Assembly: GCF_002295115.1 (NCBI RefSeq)
Contig: NZ_NSFV01000002.1
Span: 1-64,000, forward strand
Length of the DNA: 64,000 nucleotides
Direction of reading: 5' to 3'
From: Mesorhizobium sp. WSM4311
GTDB taxonomy: Bacteria; Pseudomonadota; Alphaproteobacteria; Rhizobiales; Rhizobiaceae
Made by a program: the position numbers and the translations under genes. This document shows positions 8,001-17,985 of the stretch, piece after piece; position 1 is the first letter of the stretch, and each line of letters begins with the position of its first letter. The notes under the pieces were generated by a model, which was not told the origin of the DNA, did no database searches, and was given only the letters and a program-made list of their open reading frames with translations.

Positions 8001-11000
8001 TAGGTAAAGAACTGATGCGTCGCCTTCTGCGGCGTGCCGTAGAGATCATTGTAGTCCGCTGTCCAGGTTACGTTACCCCTGGTCGGCGGCGTGTTGTTAT
8101 CGGTATGCTGGTTGTCATAGAAGCTCGCCTTGTAGCGGATGAATGGGAACGAATTGTCGAGGCCCGCCTGCGCGGTCTCGATGCGCGGCAGCGACACGAT
8201 GTAGGCGCTGGTGTTGGGCGCAAACCATTTCTGGGTCCAGGTCTCGTCGCCGCTGGCGTCCGTGCGGCCATAGTCCTTGAGGCTGACGACATTGTTATAG
8301 GCGTCAAAGCCGCGCTCGACCCTGAGCGTGTACGTGACATTCTCGATGAACGTCGTGTCGGTCGCCGTGTTCTGCACGGTGTAGGGCTTTGCCGCCGTGT
8401 TGACCGCATAGGTCTCGGCCACCTGCTTGTGCATGACACCCGCGCCATCCTTCCACACCGTCAGCGACGGCAGGCCATAGCTTGCCAGATCCTGGCGATA
8501 GGTGGTCGTCACCGTCGAGGGTGCCGTCTCGCCATTGGCCAGCGGTTTTGTCTCGACGATCGAGGCGAAGCCCAAGAATTTGCGCGCCGCCGGGTCATAC
8601 TTGCCACCGGAATACTGATAGGTGCTCACCGCCGTCTGGCCTCGGCCGTCGCTCACCGACAGTTTCGTCACCGCATGCACCACCTGCGGCAGGTAGTTGT
8701 TCGTCCAGGTCGAGGACGGCGTGTACTCGGCCGCGACCGTGCCGCCGAGTTCGGTGGTGATCGAGCGCAGCAGGTTCGGATTGCCCGTGCCGGCGTTCGA
8801 GATGAACATGGTGCCAGAGGAGAAATTCGCGGTACTGGTAAAGTCCGGGAGGCCGTCGCCGTTGAAGTCGCCGACAACCGTGCCCGCCGTCAGAGGCACC
8901 GGCAGCGTGAACTCCACTGGCGTCATCGCCGTAGATGACGGACGCAGCGAGAACACCCTGACAGGGCCGGTTCGAGGCTGCCCCGATGTAATCGTGCCGC
9001 CAATGGTGATGGCGGACGCTTTGCCGCTATTGTCGAAGTCGCGAAGCACTGCGGTCGTGCCCGGGATTGACGAGACCGTGTAGTTCTTGAAGCCAACCCC
9101 GGTCGACAGCCAGACCTGTGTGTTGCCGTTGGTGCCATTGTAGACAACCACGTCCGTTGCACCATCGCCGTTGACATCCGCCAATACGCAACTGCCAACT
9201 GCCCCGGAATAAGCTCCATTGGAGCATGCTATGGGAAACGAGGTCGCGCCCGGCTGCCATTTGCCGTTCGAAAGCACCCCCTTCGTCGACGTTCCGTTGG
9301 GACCCCAGAAGAGCGGCTGTCGTTTGCCATTACCCAGGAAATCGCCAACGCCCTTCACTTGGTACGTGGAGTTGCTGGGGGTCAAGGTATCGACTCCGGT
9401 CCCGTTTGCATCGGCAACGATCGGTCTGCCAGTTGACGTGAGGGCGCTGCAAACCGCTTCGTAGCCCGCCGGTCCTGTGGAACCGCAAGCCGCCTTGGTC
9501 AGCGCCAGTTGCGGATCGCTCGTAATTATTGATCCATTGATGACGGTCCTGGTGCCGCCGTTATGACCGAATGGCTCTGAATACGTGGTCTTGGCTGCAA
9601 AATCGGTGGTGTTCTTATTTGCAAGGAAGCGACCCGTCTCCACGACGGATTGGTGATCGTCAGGAAGGACTACAATGTGCGACTCCAGCGTTGCTGCAGC
9701 CGTGCTCGCTAACCCTCCATTGGAGGCGAATTTGTAGATCCTCTCCGTGGTTGTTTCTGTAGTGGTTGTCTCCCCGCTGCTTCCGCCACTGTGTTGGGTG
9801 GTTGTGGCTGAGGATTCTCCAAATATCTCGTCTCGACCGTCGAAATCTAGATCTCCCGCTGACCGTGATGAAAACCCGCCGCCGCCGGCAGGGAATGAAA
9901 CGCTCACCGTGCCATAAATCCCATCGGTGTTCTGATAGGTCATCTGGGCCATGACCTTCGCGGTGCCGCCGGTGATGGTGCCGTCGGCGGCGACGGTCGC
10001 ATCGCTGCCGTAGCGCGTGACAGCGGTGAGCCGCGAGGCGTTGGAGAATGGCGCCTGGTCGTAGGTGAGCTTGTAGGCGGTGCGCAGCACGTTGTTGACC
10101 CAGACACTGATCGACTTGATGCGTCGGGTCGTCTCGGAGATGTCGCGCCCATTGCCCGTCAGGATCGTATCGGGCCGCGTTTCGTAATGAAAACCGATCA
10201 CCGTTCTATTGTAGGTGATCATGTTGGGATAACAGACCGGGCTCGCCGGGCATGAGTAGCTGTAGCTGACGGTGTTGTTGTTGGTGTCGGTGACCGAGGT
10301 CAGCAGCCAGCGATAGTTCGTGGCAAGGTCAGAGGCCGCCATGCCCGCGACCGCCGCCACCGACTGGAAGGTCGAGACCGTACCATCCCTGTCGGTCACC
10401 TTCCATTCATTGGCTGCCGAACTATACGCCATGCGGCGATAGGTTTCATTCTCGGTCGTATGGTTGCCGCCGTTCGAGCAGGACGGCGAGACCATGCCGG
10501 CCGTGCAAACAAACATCGGCTGGCCATCGAGCAGAAAGATATCGGTCGCTAGGAACTCGGGCATGCCATAGCCCGGACTCGCCCGCTCGATGACGTCGAA
10601 GCCATCGAGACCCCAGGCATAGCCCAGCCAGCCCTGATAGAGGCCGCCGAGCTTGGTCTTGCGCGAGGAATTGTAGTTGAGCGCGATCTGCGGCTCGATG
10701 CCGTGGAAGGCGGGAGCGTCGATGGCGATCGAATAGCCGAGATTGCCGTTGCCGGCCGCCTTGGGCAGATCCACCTTCGGCGTGCCGATCGCTTCGGGAT
10801 CGCCGCTGTCGGTCGTCGTGGTCGCGGCAGCCATTGCCTGCGCCGACGGCTCCTCCGGGGCGGCCTCGGTATCGCTGGTCTTGGCCGTCTCGGTGTCGGC
10901 CGCCTTGGTGCCATCTGTACTGCTGCTGCCGTCGCCGGCATTGGCATCGGCCGGTTTGGCGCCGACCTTGGCCGCCGCATCCGGGCTGCCGGTCCCTGAT

Positions 11001-11248
11001 GAACCATCTCCGGTGGACTGCGCTGACGAAGAACTCGACGGGCTGCCCGCGGCCTGGCCGCCGGTTCCCAGTGCCGCCCCGCCATTGCCGTAACCGGCGG
11101 CAGAATTTCCGGCAGTCGCGGAAGAGCTTTGGTTCTCCTGCGCGAGTGCTGCCATTCCTGCACTTCGGCTAATATAAGAGAAAGCAGAAATATCCGCGCC
11201 AACGACACTCGCGACAAGCACTGCCGCACCAACAAGCAACCGTTTCAT
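5021..11248 (-). CDS. Exported SpvB/RHS polymorphic toxin with C-terminal AHH nuclease
   Basis: This 2,075-residue protein has a Sec-type signal peptide ([20 protein letters not shown]), a Ser/Ala/Asp-rich linker (about 35-150), an SpvB-like domain (about 154-430, with [18 protein letters not shown]), FG-GAP/VCBS-like repeats ([32 protein letters not shown]), many YD/RHS repeats, and the core end [20 protein letters not shown] near residue 1844. The tip (about 1845-2075) contains [12 protein letters not shown] near 1971, then [13 protein letters not shown] and HTNLYSRMV, matching the AHH branch of HNH/EndoVII nucleases. RHS shells encapsulate and release the toxic tip, here probably a DNase or RNase used against competitors. 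The start ATG 11248 has an upstream GGGG-type ribosome site. No PAAR domain is present, so the route is Sec export rather than a T6SS spike. Immunity is the next gene, and the last third of the core is duplicated at 1660-3168. Confidence 0.93.
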   Translation of the reverse strand: MKRLLVGAAVLVASVVGADISAFSYISRSAGMAALAQENQSSSATAGNSAAGYGNGGAALGTGGQAAGSPSSSSSAQSTGDGSSGTGSPDAAAKVGAKPADANAGDGSSSTDGTKAADTETAKTSDTEAAPEEPSAQAMAAATTTTDSGDPEAIGTPKVDLPKAAGNGNLGYSIAIDAPAFHGIEPQIALNYNSSRKTKLGGLYQGWLGYAWGLDGFDVIERASPGYGMPEFLATDIFLLDGQPMFVCTAGMVSPSCSNGGNHTTENETYRRMAYSSAANEWKVTDRDGTVSTFQSVAAVAGMAASDLATNYRWLLTSVTDTNNNTVSYSYSCPASPVCYPNMITYNRTVIGFHYETRPDTILTGNGRDISETTRRIKSISVWVNNVLRTAYKLTYDQAPFSNASRLTAVTRYGSDATVAADGTITGGTAKVMAQMTYQNTDGIYGTVSVSFPAGGGGFSSRSAGDLDFDGRDEIFGESSATTTQHSGGSSGETTTTETTTERIYKFASNGGLASTAAATLESHIVVLPDDHQSVVETGRFLANKNTTDFAAKTTYSEPFGHNGGTRTVINGSIITSDPQLALTKAACGSTGPAGYEAVCSALTSTGRPIVADANGTGVDTLTPSNSTYQVKGVGDFLGNGKRQPLFWGPNGTSTKGVLSNGKWQPGATSFPIACSNGAYSGAVGSCVLADVNGDGATDVVVYNGTNGNTQVWLSTGVGFKNYTVSSIPGTTAVLRDFDNSGKASAITIGGTITSGQPRTGPVRVFSLRPSSTAMTPVEFTLPVPLTAGTVVGDFNGDGLPDFTSTANFSSGTMFISNAGTGNPNLLRSITTELGGTVAAEYTPSSTWTNNYLPQVVHAVTKLSVSDGRGQTAVSTYQYSGGKYDPAARKFLGFASIVETKPLANGETAPSTVTTTYRQDLASYGLPSLTVWKDGAGVMHKQVAETYAVNTAAKPYTVQNTATDTTFIENVTYTLRVERGFDAYNNVVSLKDYGRTDASGDETWTQKWFAPNTSAYIVSLPRIETAQAGLDNSFPFIRYKASFYDNQHTDNNTPPTRGNVTWTADYNDLYGTPQKATHQFFTYDSYGNKISATNGLGHKTEWDYDSTYHLYPVTERAPRYFATGGQTADTRFVSTATYNSVCGLPATRTDFNGLVKTFTYDPFCRPYQISQSVTGAYVRNQFVSEGNPGAQALIKYTPLPNGAGEDFTISWYDGLGRVYRVMTPGETAAGPRRIADTDFDPRGNVLRTAFPRFVDDAAQWTTNSYDWADRLTKTVNPDGSQRSYLNDLTTAPTTTPRLHGTTMTDELGHQTRTAWSTRGDVAGVVRDFAGLQLAQTRTFDVLGRLVGLTDTSGSSWTYTYDMLGNRLSASDPDLGTWTYTYDAANRLIKQTDARGTVTNLSYDQMDRLTLKTATAPGGSPVVLTQNTYDQAAPSSWYNIGQLTTSTNAAATHSYNYDGLGKLGRHDTTIAGLTHTTVDIHDRSGQMILKNYQAPSDLWFGTWTNPLQYTAGNKLYSAPGFITSTIYEADGQTKEITYANGVKTSFTYSPTRRWLTRVTTSKGATVLLDEQYARDALGRITGTTGLTASGSWTYGHDNADRLTSSTNLGNTSLSESFVYAANDNMLSRTRVAGSYVYPAASAARPHAPVSVGANAMAYDANGNLTSDGSRTLSWDEANRLKTVSLASNTVNLAYGPDGARAKKTSSFATTLYPDADVEIDPATPGAEIYTRYPHPDIKVVNGVKYFLHRDHLASVRMVTDASGAIVEQTNYASYGERLNTGFQTQKSYIGGRFDAETGLLYLNARYMDPVLGRFISPDDWDPTLADVGTNRYAYAQNDPINKSDPNGHAYTVMGDFAPGPDDPVSFEDGGWLSQGNNATMLMGGIVLGGTAAVAAPEVAAAAFTRFPGLTLFTTETAAAEVGIVAPATVGAGVISKVAPGVVSQLSNAGTRTGVFSKTLIAAGKQTMGQKAHHIVELTDRMAAAARAQLARFGIGLNSVENGIGLANHVGKHTNLYSRMVAQELGLARTKKQAEAILGKLEKEMSKVDSEISSGARSERSAADAWAKDVDSGRTKF
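5706..7214 (-). repeat. Direct repeat of the RHS core 3' region (copy in the full-length toxin)
   Basis: This is the partner of 1660-3168, collinear with no indels. Recombination between the two would delete the AHH tip, its immunity gene, RAYT copy 2 and Imm26, and would fuse the main gene to the LRAT/NlpC-like tip in frame. Confidence 0.85.
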
Positions 11249-11593
11249 GAGTCCCCCGAGCCAAGTTGCTTATCGTTACGCACCTTTCATTTGGTGGATA
11301 CGACACGCTCTCGTCGCCAGGCCAATATCCACAGACTTATTTTCGGGGGAGAAAAAAGAACACTGCGCAAGCTCAGTGAACGGATCGAGCATCTTTCGAA
11401 TGATGCATAGCCGGCATAGAAAGGCGGCGGAGAATTTCATGGTGGCGAGCGCTGCACTTGGCATCCGCCAAGGATGGGCACGGACAACTCTTCGCCAGCT
11501 CTATCGCCTTCGGCGGCAATGATCCATGCGCGCGCCTGTCGTGCGCTTCATCGGTTCGTGCCAACTCCGGCTGGCTGTCGAACCCGGCAGGCC
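11249..11593. other. Intergenic region upstream of the Rhs gene; no gene seen
   Basis: No frame here shows the codon bias of its neighbours. It should hold the Rhs promoter, read leftward, and the end of the convergently placed MarR gene region. I see no clear operator or terminator. Confidence 0.5.
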
Positions 11594-12232
11594 CTACACC
11601 GGTTCCGTCTCGTCCATCATCTGCTTGACGGCGTCGGCGGCCCTGCTCATCCCTGCTTCATCGATCGCCCAGCCGGCGAAGCGTTCCAGCAGGGTGGCGA
11701 ACGTCACCAGCTCCTGCTCGTCCCATTGCGCCAGTGCCTCGGCGAAAATCCGCCATTTGGTCTGGCGCACCGCCGTCACCAGGCGCTCGCCCCTGGCGGT
11801 GAGCCTGAGGCAAATGCGGCGGGCATCGAGTTGCGATGCGACGCGCAAGGCGTAGCCGCGCTCGACGATATCGGCCGAGATGCGGCTGGCGCGGGACGGG
11901 TCGATCCCCAGGCGCTCGGCGATGTTGCCGACCGTCACCTCGTCCGGCGGCGTGTCGCCGACGGCCGGATTGTGCGCGATGGCGATGATCACATCGAGAT
12001 GGCTCACCTCCAGCGAAGGGTCGATGCGGGCCAGGATCAAGCGACCGAAGTCCCGGCGCTGGATGGAGCGGCGTACCTTGTTCAGCACCGCATCGATTGC
12101 GGCGACGGCGTCGGCCGCCGCTTCGGACAGGCCGTTGCTGCGCGCCAGATCGGCGAGATTCTGATCGCCATGCGTCTGGCATACGCCGGAAAATCGGTCG
12201 GCCTTGCCCGGCCCGGTATCGTTGCTGCTCAT
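11594..12232 (-). CDS. MarR-family winged-helix transcriptional regulator
   Basis: The 212-residue product has a MarR-type winged helix in the middle: VTVGNIAERLGIDPSRASRIS is the recognition region, followed by the wing ASQLDARRICLRLTARGERL. It starts at ATG 12232; a TTG 18 bases further up gives a less likely longer form. It diverges from the drug-efflux gene at 12351 with strong inverted repeats between them. This is the usual layout for a ligand-responsive repressor of itself and an efflux pump. The ligand is unknown. Confidence 0.85.
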   Translation of the reverse strand: MSSNDTGPGKADRFSGVCQTHGDQNLADLARSNGLSEAAADAVAAIDAVLNKVRRSIQRRDFGRLILARIDPSLEVSHLDVIIAIAHNPAVGDTPPDEVTVGNIAERLGIDPSRASRISADIVERGYALRVASQLDARRICLRLTARGERLVTAVRQTKWRIFAEALAQWDEQELVTFATLLERFAGWAIDEAGMSRAADAVKQMMDETEPV

Positions 12233-12250
12233 GTCACAGCGCGCTAGCAA

Positions 12251-12325
12251 AAATATATGCCGATGTCAATTACATGCTTATAGCATATATTTGATATTGA
12301 CATATATCTGCTGCGGGCACATAAA
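12251..12325 (+). promoter_or_regulatory. Nested inverted repeats and promoter between marR and MFS genes
   Basis: Three nested inverted repeats are centred on the same point: aaatatatgc (12251-12260) with gcatatattt (12283-12292), tgtcaat (12264-12270) with attgaca (12296-12302), and atgct/agcat inside 12274-12286. TTGACA at 12297-12302 with CATAAA at 12320-12325 (17-base spacer) makes a plausible sigma-70 promoter for the transporter. A MarR dimer bound here would block it. Confidence 0.65.
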
Positions 12326-12350
12326 CCGGTCCCGAACGTCGGAGACACCC

Positions 12351-13880
12351 ATGAGCATCGACTCGACCCTCCCGGACGCGCCGCCCGCAGAGGCCGTGGC
12401 CAGGCCCGACATGACGACGTTGGTCGTCTATTGCGGCGCGCTGATCGCCATGTTCATGGCCACCATCGACATGCAGATCGTCGTTACCGCCTTGCCCACC
12501 ATTGCCGGCGAACTCGGCAACCTGCATCTGTTCGGCTGGGTCGGCGCCGCCTATCTGCTATCCACCGCCGCCGTGGCGCCCTTCTATGGCAAGCTCGGCG
12601 ACATGTATGGCCGCAAGAACGTGGTGTTGACGGCGATCGCCTTGTTCCTGCTGGGTTCGCTGGTCTGCGGCATGGCCTGGTCCATGGAGAGCCTGATCGC
12701 GGCGCGCGTCCTGCAAGGCATCGGCGGCGGCGGCCTGATGGTCTCGGCCTTCGCCATGATCGGCGAACTGTTCGGGCCGCGCGACCGCGCCAAATACCAA
12801 GGCTACAGTTCGGCGGTGTTCGCCCTGTCGTCGGTCCTCGGTCCCTTGGCCGGCGGCTATATCACCAGCCTGTTCGGGTGGCGCTGGGTGTTCCTGGTCA
12901 ATCTGCCGATCGGCATCGTCGTGCTGGCGATCCTGGCATTCGCCATGCGCAGCCGGTTCAACGAGAAGAGGCACAGCATCGACTATCTGGGCGGCTTGCT
13001 GCTGGCCATCGGCACCACGGCAATCGTCTATTGGGGCTATCATGTGCTCGACCCCGCCGGGCCGGACCTGCTCACCTTCGTGCTGCCGGTCGTCGCGCTG
13101 GCGGCAATCGCCTCGTTCATCCTGGTCGAGCGGCGGGCCGAGGAGCCGATCGTGCCCTTGCGGCTGTTCGGCAATTCGACCGTGCGCATCGTCTCGGGTG
13201 TGTCGGTGGTCGCCGGATCGGTGACGCTCGGCATGTTCTTCTATTTCGCGCTCTACATGCAGACGTTGACCGGGCTCAGTCCGGCCGAAGTCGGCTTCCT
13301 GTTCCTGCCGGCTTCCCTGACCTCGATGGTCATCTCGATCGTGGCCGGGCGGGTGATTGCCGCGACCGGCCGCTACAAATGGATGCCAGTGGTGGCGATG
13401 GCTATTGGCGGGCTGTTGATGATAGGTTTTGTCTTCATCAATTCGCACACGCCGATCTGGGTGCTGGCGGTGATGATGGGCCTGTTCGGCATCAGCATGG
13501 GCCTGCAGTTCCAGGTGCTGATCGTGGCGATCCAGGCCGCGGCACCGCTGCAGGATATCGGCGCGGTGACGTCGCTGATCACCCAGGCGCGCACGATAGG
13601 GGCATCGCTGGGACTGGCGCTGAACGGCGCGGTGATGACCTGGGCTCTGAACCGGCAGACCTCGCAGCTTCCCGCCGATGCCGCCGCTCTGCTGCCGGAT
13701 GGCTTGACCGGGCTGATCCCGCATCTGGCGTCAAGCCTGCCGGCCGCGGCCCGCGACGTGGTGCTCGCCCATTATTCGAGTGGTTTCAACGTGATGTTCA
13801 TCTGGGTGGCGGCGCTCTATTTCGTCGCCATGGCGCTGACGCTTCTGCTCGAGGATATCCAGATCCCGAAACGGGCTTGA
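12351..13880 (+). CDS. MFS drug:H+ antiporter, DHA2 (14-TM) family
   Basis: This 509-residue inner-membrane protein starts at ATG 12351 behind GGAG. The N-terminal helix region MTTLVVYCGALIAMFMATIDMQIVVTALPTI matches the DHA2 motif (D-x-x-I/V-V-x-x-A-L-P). GKLGDMYGRKNV is the MFS loop 2-3 motif A, and RVLQGIGGGGLMVSAFAMI plus GPLAGGYITSLFGWRWVFLVN are motifs B and C typical of EmrB/QacA-type exporters. The length fits 14 membrane spans. It is divergent from the MarR gene, which probably represses it. The substrate cannot be told from sequence. Confidence 0.92.
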   Translation: MSIDSTLPDAPPAEAVARPDMTTLVVYCGALIAMFMATIDMQIVVTALPTIAGELGNLHLFGWVGAAYLLSTAAVAPFYGKLGDMYGRKNVVLTAIALFLLGSLVCGMAWSMESLIAARVLQGIGGGGLMVSAFAMIGELFGPRDRAKYQGYSSAVFALSSVLGPLAGGYITSLFGWRWVFLVNLPIGIVVLAILAFAMRSRFNEKRHSIDYLGGLLLAIGTTAIVYWGYHVLDPAGPDLLTFVLPVVALAAIASFILVERRAEEPIVPLRLFGNSTVRIVSGVSVVAGSVTLGMFFYFALYMQTLTGLSPAEVGFLFLPASLTSMVISIVAGRVIAATGRYKWMPVVAMAIGGLLMIGFVFINSHTPIWVLAVMMGLFGISMGLQFQVLIVAIQAAAPLQDIGAVTSLITQARTIGASLGLALNGAVMTWALNRQTSQLPADAAALLPDGLTGLIPHLASSLPAAARDVVLAHYSSGFNVMFIWVAALYFVAMALTLLLEDIQIPKRA

Positions 13881-14051
13881 GCCCGAGCATCCCCCGGCGG
13901 CCACTCTCCAGCCATGCGGTGTCGCAGCTGGTGAATCCGACGAGGACGTTTGCACCGGACGACAGTATAAGGGGGTCGACGCCGCACGAGAATCCCGGCC
14001 CAATAGCCGCACCTGTTCTTGGCGTGGAATGTTGTTCAAAGGGAGCAGCCA

Positions 14052-15071
14052 ATGTCGACTGAGACGAACATTCGCATCGTGCTTGCGGCGCGACCGCAAG
14101 GCCGGCCGAAGCCGAGCGATTTTCGCATCGAGTCCGTTGGGATCACCCAGCCGGGCGAGGGCGAACTGTTGCTGCAGATCCTCTATCTGTCGCTTGATCC
14201 CTATATGCGCGGCCGCATGAACGCCACCAAATCCTATGCCAAGCCGGTCGAGATCGACGGCGTGATGGAGGGCGGCACCGTTGCGCGCGTCGTCAGATCC
14301 CGCCATGCCGGTTTCGCCGAAGGCGATATCGTGCTGTCGCACTCGGGATGGCAGGGCTTCGCCCTGTCCGACGGTGTCGGGCTGCGCAAGCTCGATCCCG
14401 CGGCGGCTCCAGTCACCACCGCACTCGGCGTGCTTGGCATGCCGGGCTTTACCGCCTATGCCGGCCTGCTCACCATCGGGCAGCCAAAGGCCGGCGAGAC
14501 AGTGGTCGTGGCGGCGGCGAGCGGGGCGGTCGGCTCGGCTGTCGGCCAGATCGCACGCATCAAGGGCGCGCGCGCCGTTGGCATCGCCGGCGGCGCCGAC
14601 AAATGCGCCTTCGTGCGGCGGGAGCTCGGTTTCGACGCGGTCGTCGACCACCGGGCCGACAATTTCGCCGAGCAGTTAAAGGCTGCCTGTCCCGATGGCA
14701 TCGACGTCTATTTCGAGAATGTCGGCGGTCCTGTCTGGGATGCGGTGTTTCCGCTGCTCAACGAGTTCGCGCGTGTGCCTGTCTGCGGGCTGATCGCTCA
14801 ATACAACACCATCGCGGCTTCCGCCGCCGACCGGCTGCCGACGCTGATGCAACAAGTGCTCCACCGCAGCCTGTCGATCAGGGGCTTCATCCAGCGCGAA
14901 TTTGTCGACCAGCGCCCCGTCTTCTATCGCGATATGGCCGGGTGGATCGCGTCCGGCCAGGTCCGCTACAGGGAAGATATAGTGGATGGCCTGGAGAACG
15001 CGCCGCAGGCTTTCCTGGGCCTTCTCGAAGGCAGGAACTTCGGCAAACTCATCGTGCGGGTAGCGCAATAA
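14052..15071 (+). CDS. NADP-dependent oxidoreductase, CurA-like (zinc-free MDR)
   Basis: This 339-residue soluble protein belongs to the leukotriene B4 dehydrogenase/CurA branch of medium-chain reductases, which reduce alkenal or enone double bonds with NADPH. The N-terminal SLDPYMRGRMN signature and the nucleotide loop AAASGAVGSAVGQIARIKG are clear. The zinc ligands of alcohol dehydrogenases are missing, as expected. The start ATG 14052 follows GGGAGC; an upstream in-frame ATG exists but lacks a ribosome site. The gene converges with the transporter at 15256-16578. Confidence 0.9.
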   Translation: MSTETNIRIVLAARPQGRPKPSDFRIESVGITQPGEGELLLQILYLSLDPYMRGRMNATKSYAKPVEIDGVMEGGTVARVVRSRHAGFAEGDIVLSHSGWQGFALSDGVGLRKLDPAAAPVTTALGVLGMPGFTAYAGLLTIGQPKAGETVVVAAASGAVGSAVGQIARIKGARAVGIAGGADKCAFVRRELGFDAVVDHRADNFAEQLKAACPDGIDVYFENVGGPVWDAVFPLLNEFARVPVCGLIAQYNTIAASAADRLPTLMQQVLHRSLSIRGFIQREFVDQRPVFYRDMAGWIASGQVRYREDIVDGLENAPQAFLGLLEGRNFGKLIVRVAQ

Positions 15072-15255
15072 CTGCATCTCGCAAAGCGAAGCGGCGTCCC
15101 GCTGGCCGATTGGCCGGCAGGGTGCTCGATTCCATTTTGTGGTCCTTCCGCGCAAAATACGCATGCCGTATTGGGCAGGCGAGCATGGCAATGGCCTGCC
15201 GGGCCGGTTCGACCTTGCAATCGACCGCACCATCCGTAATCGCGAACTGGGCGGA

Positions 15256-16578
15256 TCAGTCGGGCTGACGGTCCGCGGCCGGACGGCGCCTGTCGATCCA
15301 CAGGGCAAGCAACGTGCAGGCAGCGCCCGACAGCAGATAGGCGCCGGCGGCGATGAGGCCGAAATTGCCGGCCAGCAGCAGGGCTGCGAGCGGCGCGAAG
15401 CCGGCGCCGAACATCCACGCCAGATCCGAAGTGATCGCCGAGCCGGTATAGCGATATTGCCGCGAAAAGCTCGAGGCGACGACGCCCGACGATTGCCCGA
15501 AGCTCAACCCCAGCAGGATGAAGCCCAGCACCATGAACAGCGCCTCGCCGACTGCGCCGCCGTCCAGGAGCTGCGGGGCAAAGCCGCTGAAGGTCGCGAT
15601 GGCGATCGCCGAACCGCCGAGCAGCGCACGGCGTCCGACGCGATCGGCCAGTGGCCCCGATGCGACGATGGCCGCAATGCCGAACAGCGCGCTCACCGCC
15701 TCGATCATCAGGAAGCGTGCCGGCCCCTCATTGGTGAACAGGAACACCCAGGAAAGCGGAAACACCGTGACCATGTGGAACAGGGCGAAACTCGCCAGCG
15801 GCGCGAAGGCGCCGATGACGACGTTGTGGCCCTCGGCCCTGATCGTATCCCTGATGCGCGTCGGCTGCAGGTCACCGCTCTCGTACAATTTCGAGAATTC
15901 AGGCGTGACGACAATGCGCAGCCTGGCGAACAGGGCCACGACGTTGATGGCGAAGGCGACGAAGAAGGGATAGCGCCAGCCCCAGGAGAAGAAGTCGTCG
16001 GCCGACAGGTTGGCGACGAAGAAGGCGAAGAGGGAGCTTGCCACGATAAGGCCGATCGGCGCGCCCAACTGCGGGATCATGGCATAGAAGCCGCGCCGGT
16101 TCTGCGGCGCGTTCAGCGCCAGCAGCGAGGGCAGTCCGTCCCATGTTCCGCCGAGCGCCAGCCCCTGGCCGATGCGGGCAAGCGCCAAAAGCCACACCGC
16201 GACCGCTCCGATGTCGCCATAGGCCGGCAGAAACGCGATGGCGACGGTCGACGTGCCGAGCAGGAACAGCGCGATCGTCAGTTTCGCGCCGCGGCCATAG
16301 GCGCGGTCGATGGCCATGAACAGCACGGAGCCGAACGGACGCGCGACGAAGGCCAAAGCGAAGATGCAGAAGGAATAGAGCGTGCCGACGAGCGGATCGT
16401 GAGTCGGGAACACCAGCTTGGGAAACACGATGACGGAGGCGATCGCATAGACGAAGAAGTCGAAGAATTCCGACGTCCTGCCGACGATCACGCCGACCGC
16501 GATATCGCCCGCGCTGACCTGGCCATGATGCGAGCCGATCAGTTCGCTGTTCGTTTCGGCAGTCGAAGTCTGAGCCAT
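15256..16578 (-). CDS. MFS transporter, metabolite:H+ symporter (MHS) type
   Basis: This 440-residue, 12-span inner-membrane protein resembles the ShiA/ProP/KgtP branch. Its features are GRTSEFFDFFVYAIASVIVFP in helix 1, FVARPFGSVLFMAIDRAYGRG (motif A-like), GLALGGTWDGLPSLLAL in helix 4-5 and YTGSAITSDLAWMFGAG late in the protein. The start is ATG 16578, giving MAQTSTAETN; the longer frame to 16758 runs through the palindrome-rich regulatory region and is less likely. It is divergent from cyoA. The substrate is unknown, probably a small organic acid or osmolyte. Confidence 0.85.
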   Translation of the reverse strand: MAQTSTAETNSELIGSHHGQVSAGDIAVGVIVGRTSEFFDFFVYAIASVIVFPKLVFPTHDPLVGTLYSFCIFALAFVARPFGSVLFMAIDRAYGRGAKLTIALFLLGTSTVAIAFLPAYGDIGAVAVWLLALARIGQGLALGGTWDGLPSLLALNAPQNRRGFYAMIPQLGAPIGLIVASSLFAFFVANLSADDFFSWGWRYPFFVAFAINVVALFARLRIVVTPEFSKLYESGDLQPTRIRDTIRAEGHNVVIGAFAPLASFALFHMVTVFPLSWVFLFTNEGPARFLMIEAVSALFGIAAIVASGPLADRVGRRALLGGSAIAIATFSGFAPQLLDGGAVGEALFMVLGFILLGLSFGQSSGVVASSFSRQYRYTGSAITSDLAWMFGAGFAPLAALLLAGNFGLIAAGAYLLSGAACTLLALWIDRRRPAADRQPD

Positions 16579-16625
16579 CTTATCCGTCGCCACCGCGTGG
16601 AATGAAGTGTCCGGAACCCAATTCC

Positions 16626-16706
16626 GGGGATTCCCCAAGGGTTCCATTGTGCACTGCACACTGCGCCAAAGCCATGCCTGCTGGGCATTGGACAAATTGT
16701 CCAATG
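16626..16706. promoter_or_regulatory. Three palindromes upstream of the cyo operon
   Basis: The region holds a perfect palindrome with arms cattggacaa (16686-16695) and ttgtccaatg (16697-16706) around one base. It also holds TGTGCA/TGCACA around one base at 16648-16660, and GGGGA/TCCCC around one base at 16626-16636. The 21-bp site is long and perfect enough to be a real operator for cyoABCD or the divergent transporter. It does not match the FNR box I know (TTGAT-N4-ATCAA). Confidence 0.55.
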
Positions 16707-16793
16707 TCACCACGGCGCCGCGAGCAGTAGCCCTTGGATCGATACCGCACTGCAACATGAACGGTTGTGGCGGTCCTTCGAGGGCAGCGTTTG

Positions 16794-17975
16794 ATGAAAC
16801 GATTTGGAGCCTTGCTTCTGTTCCCCCTGGCCGGGCTGTTGAGCGGCTGCGATCTGGTCGTGCTTGCGCCCGCCGGCGATGTCGCGGCCCAGCAGCGCGA
16901 CCTGCTCGTGGTCTCGATCCTGCTGATGCTGGTCATCATCATCCCGGTCATGGCGCTGACTGTCTTTTTCGCCTGGCGCTATCGGCAATCCAACACCGCG
17001 GCGACCTATGCGCCCGACTGGGATCATTCGACGAAGCTGGAGCTGGTGATCTGGGCGGCGCCCCTGCTCATCATCATCTGTCTTGGCGCGTTGACCTGGC
17101 TCGGCACGCATCTGCTCGATCCCTACCGCCGGATCGACCGCATCGAGCCCGGCCAGCCGGTCACTGAAGCGCACAAGCCGCTCCGGGTCGAGGTCGTGGC
17201 GCTCGACTGGAAATGGCTTTTCATCTATCCGGATTACGGCATCGCCTCCGTCAACGAGCTGGCGGCGCCGGTCAACCAGCCGATCGACTTCCGCATCACC
17301 TCGTCAGCGGTGATGAATTCCTTCTACATTCCAGCCCTTGCCGGGCAGATCTATGCGATGCCGGCGATGGAGACGAAGCTGCACGCCGTCATCAACCGGC
17401 CGGGCACCTATAGCGGCTTCTCGGCCAATTACAGCGGCGCCGGCTTTTCGGGGATGCGCTTTGCCTTCCACGGCCTGTCCGACCAGGCTTTCGACCAGTG
17501 GGTGGCGCAGGCCAGGGCCGCGTCGGCGGCGCTCAGCCGCGACAACTATCTCGAACTTGAAAAGCCGAGCGAGAACGAGCCGGTCCGCCATTATGCCTCC
17601 GTCGATCCCGACCTTTATGGAGCCATCCTCAATCTGTGCGTCGAGCGCGGCAAGATGTGCATGAACGAGATGATGTCGATCGACGCCAAGGGCGGCCTCG
17701 GTCTTGCCGGTGTGCGCAACACGCTGCCGCTGCAATACGACAAGCTCGCCCGGCGTGGTGCGGTGTTCGGCAACGATCCGTCCTATGTCGCCAGCATCTG
17801 CACGGCGGAGGAGGCGGCTGCCGCGGCGCGCGCGACCAGCGATGCGACGCCGGCGGATTGGCCGGCCAGGAACCTTTCCCCGCTGCGCGGGGCAGGGCTG
17901 CTGAGGCCCGAGACCGAGAGCCGTCGCGCCGAGGCGGATACGCCGCCGCTCGGCCTGCTGCGGCGCGAATTGTGA
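16794..17975 (+). CDS. cyoA: Cytochrome bo-type quinol oxidase subunit II
   Basis: This 393-residue lipoprotein starts at MKRFGALL with lipobox LLSGC (Cys 19), followed by two membrane helices and a periplasmic cupredoxin domain. [18 protein letters not shown] and the [10 protein letters not shown] segment are typical of CyoA. The CuA cysteine pair of cytochrome c oxidases is absent, consistent with quinol use. It is longer than E. coli CyoA because of an Ala/Arg-rich C-terminal extension. It is the first gene of a compact operon with cyoBCD, SURF1 and a redox two-component system. Confidence 0.95.
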   Translation: MKRFGALLLFPLAGLLSGCDLVVLAPAGDVAAQQRDLLVVSILLMLVIIIPVMALTVFFAWRYRQSNTAATYAPDWDHSTKLELVIWAAPLLIIICLGALTWLGTHLLDPYRRIDRIEPGQPVTEAHKPLRVEVVALDWKWLFIYPDYGIASVNELAAPVNQPIDFRITSSAVMNSFYIPALAGQIYAMPAMETKLHAVINRPGTYSGFSANYSGAGFSGMRFAFHGLSDQAFDQWVAQARAASAALSRDNYLELEKPSENEPVRHYASVDPDLYGAILNLCVERGKMCMNEMMSIDAKGGLGLAGVRNTLPLQYDKLARRGAVFGNDPSYVASICTAEEAAAAARATSDATPADWPARNLSPLRGAGLLRPETESRRAEADTPPLGLLRREL

Positions 17976-17985
17976 GAGACAGCCG

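Noticed and set aside
6464..8938. Long open frame (824 codons) on the plus strand inside the Rhs gene
   Set aside because: It is the antisense shadow of the RHS repeats, with an Arg/Gly/Val-rich translation and no domain; the minus-strand gene is certain.
15139..16605. 488-codon plus-strand frame over the MHS transporter
   Set aside because: Arg/Glu/Asp/Gln-rich shadow sequence opposite a clear membrane protein.
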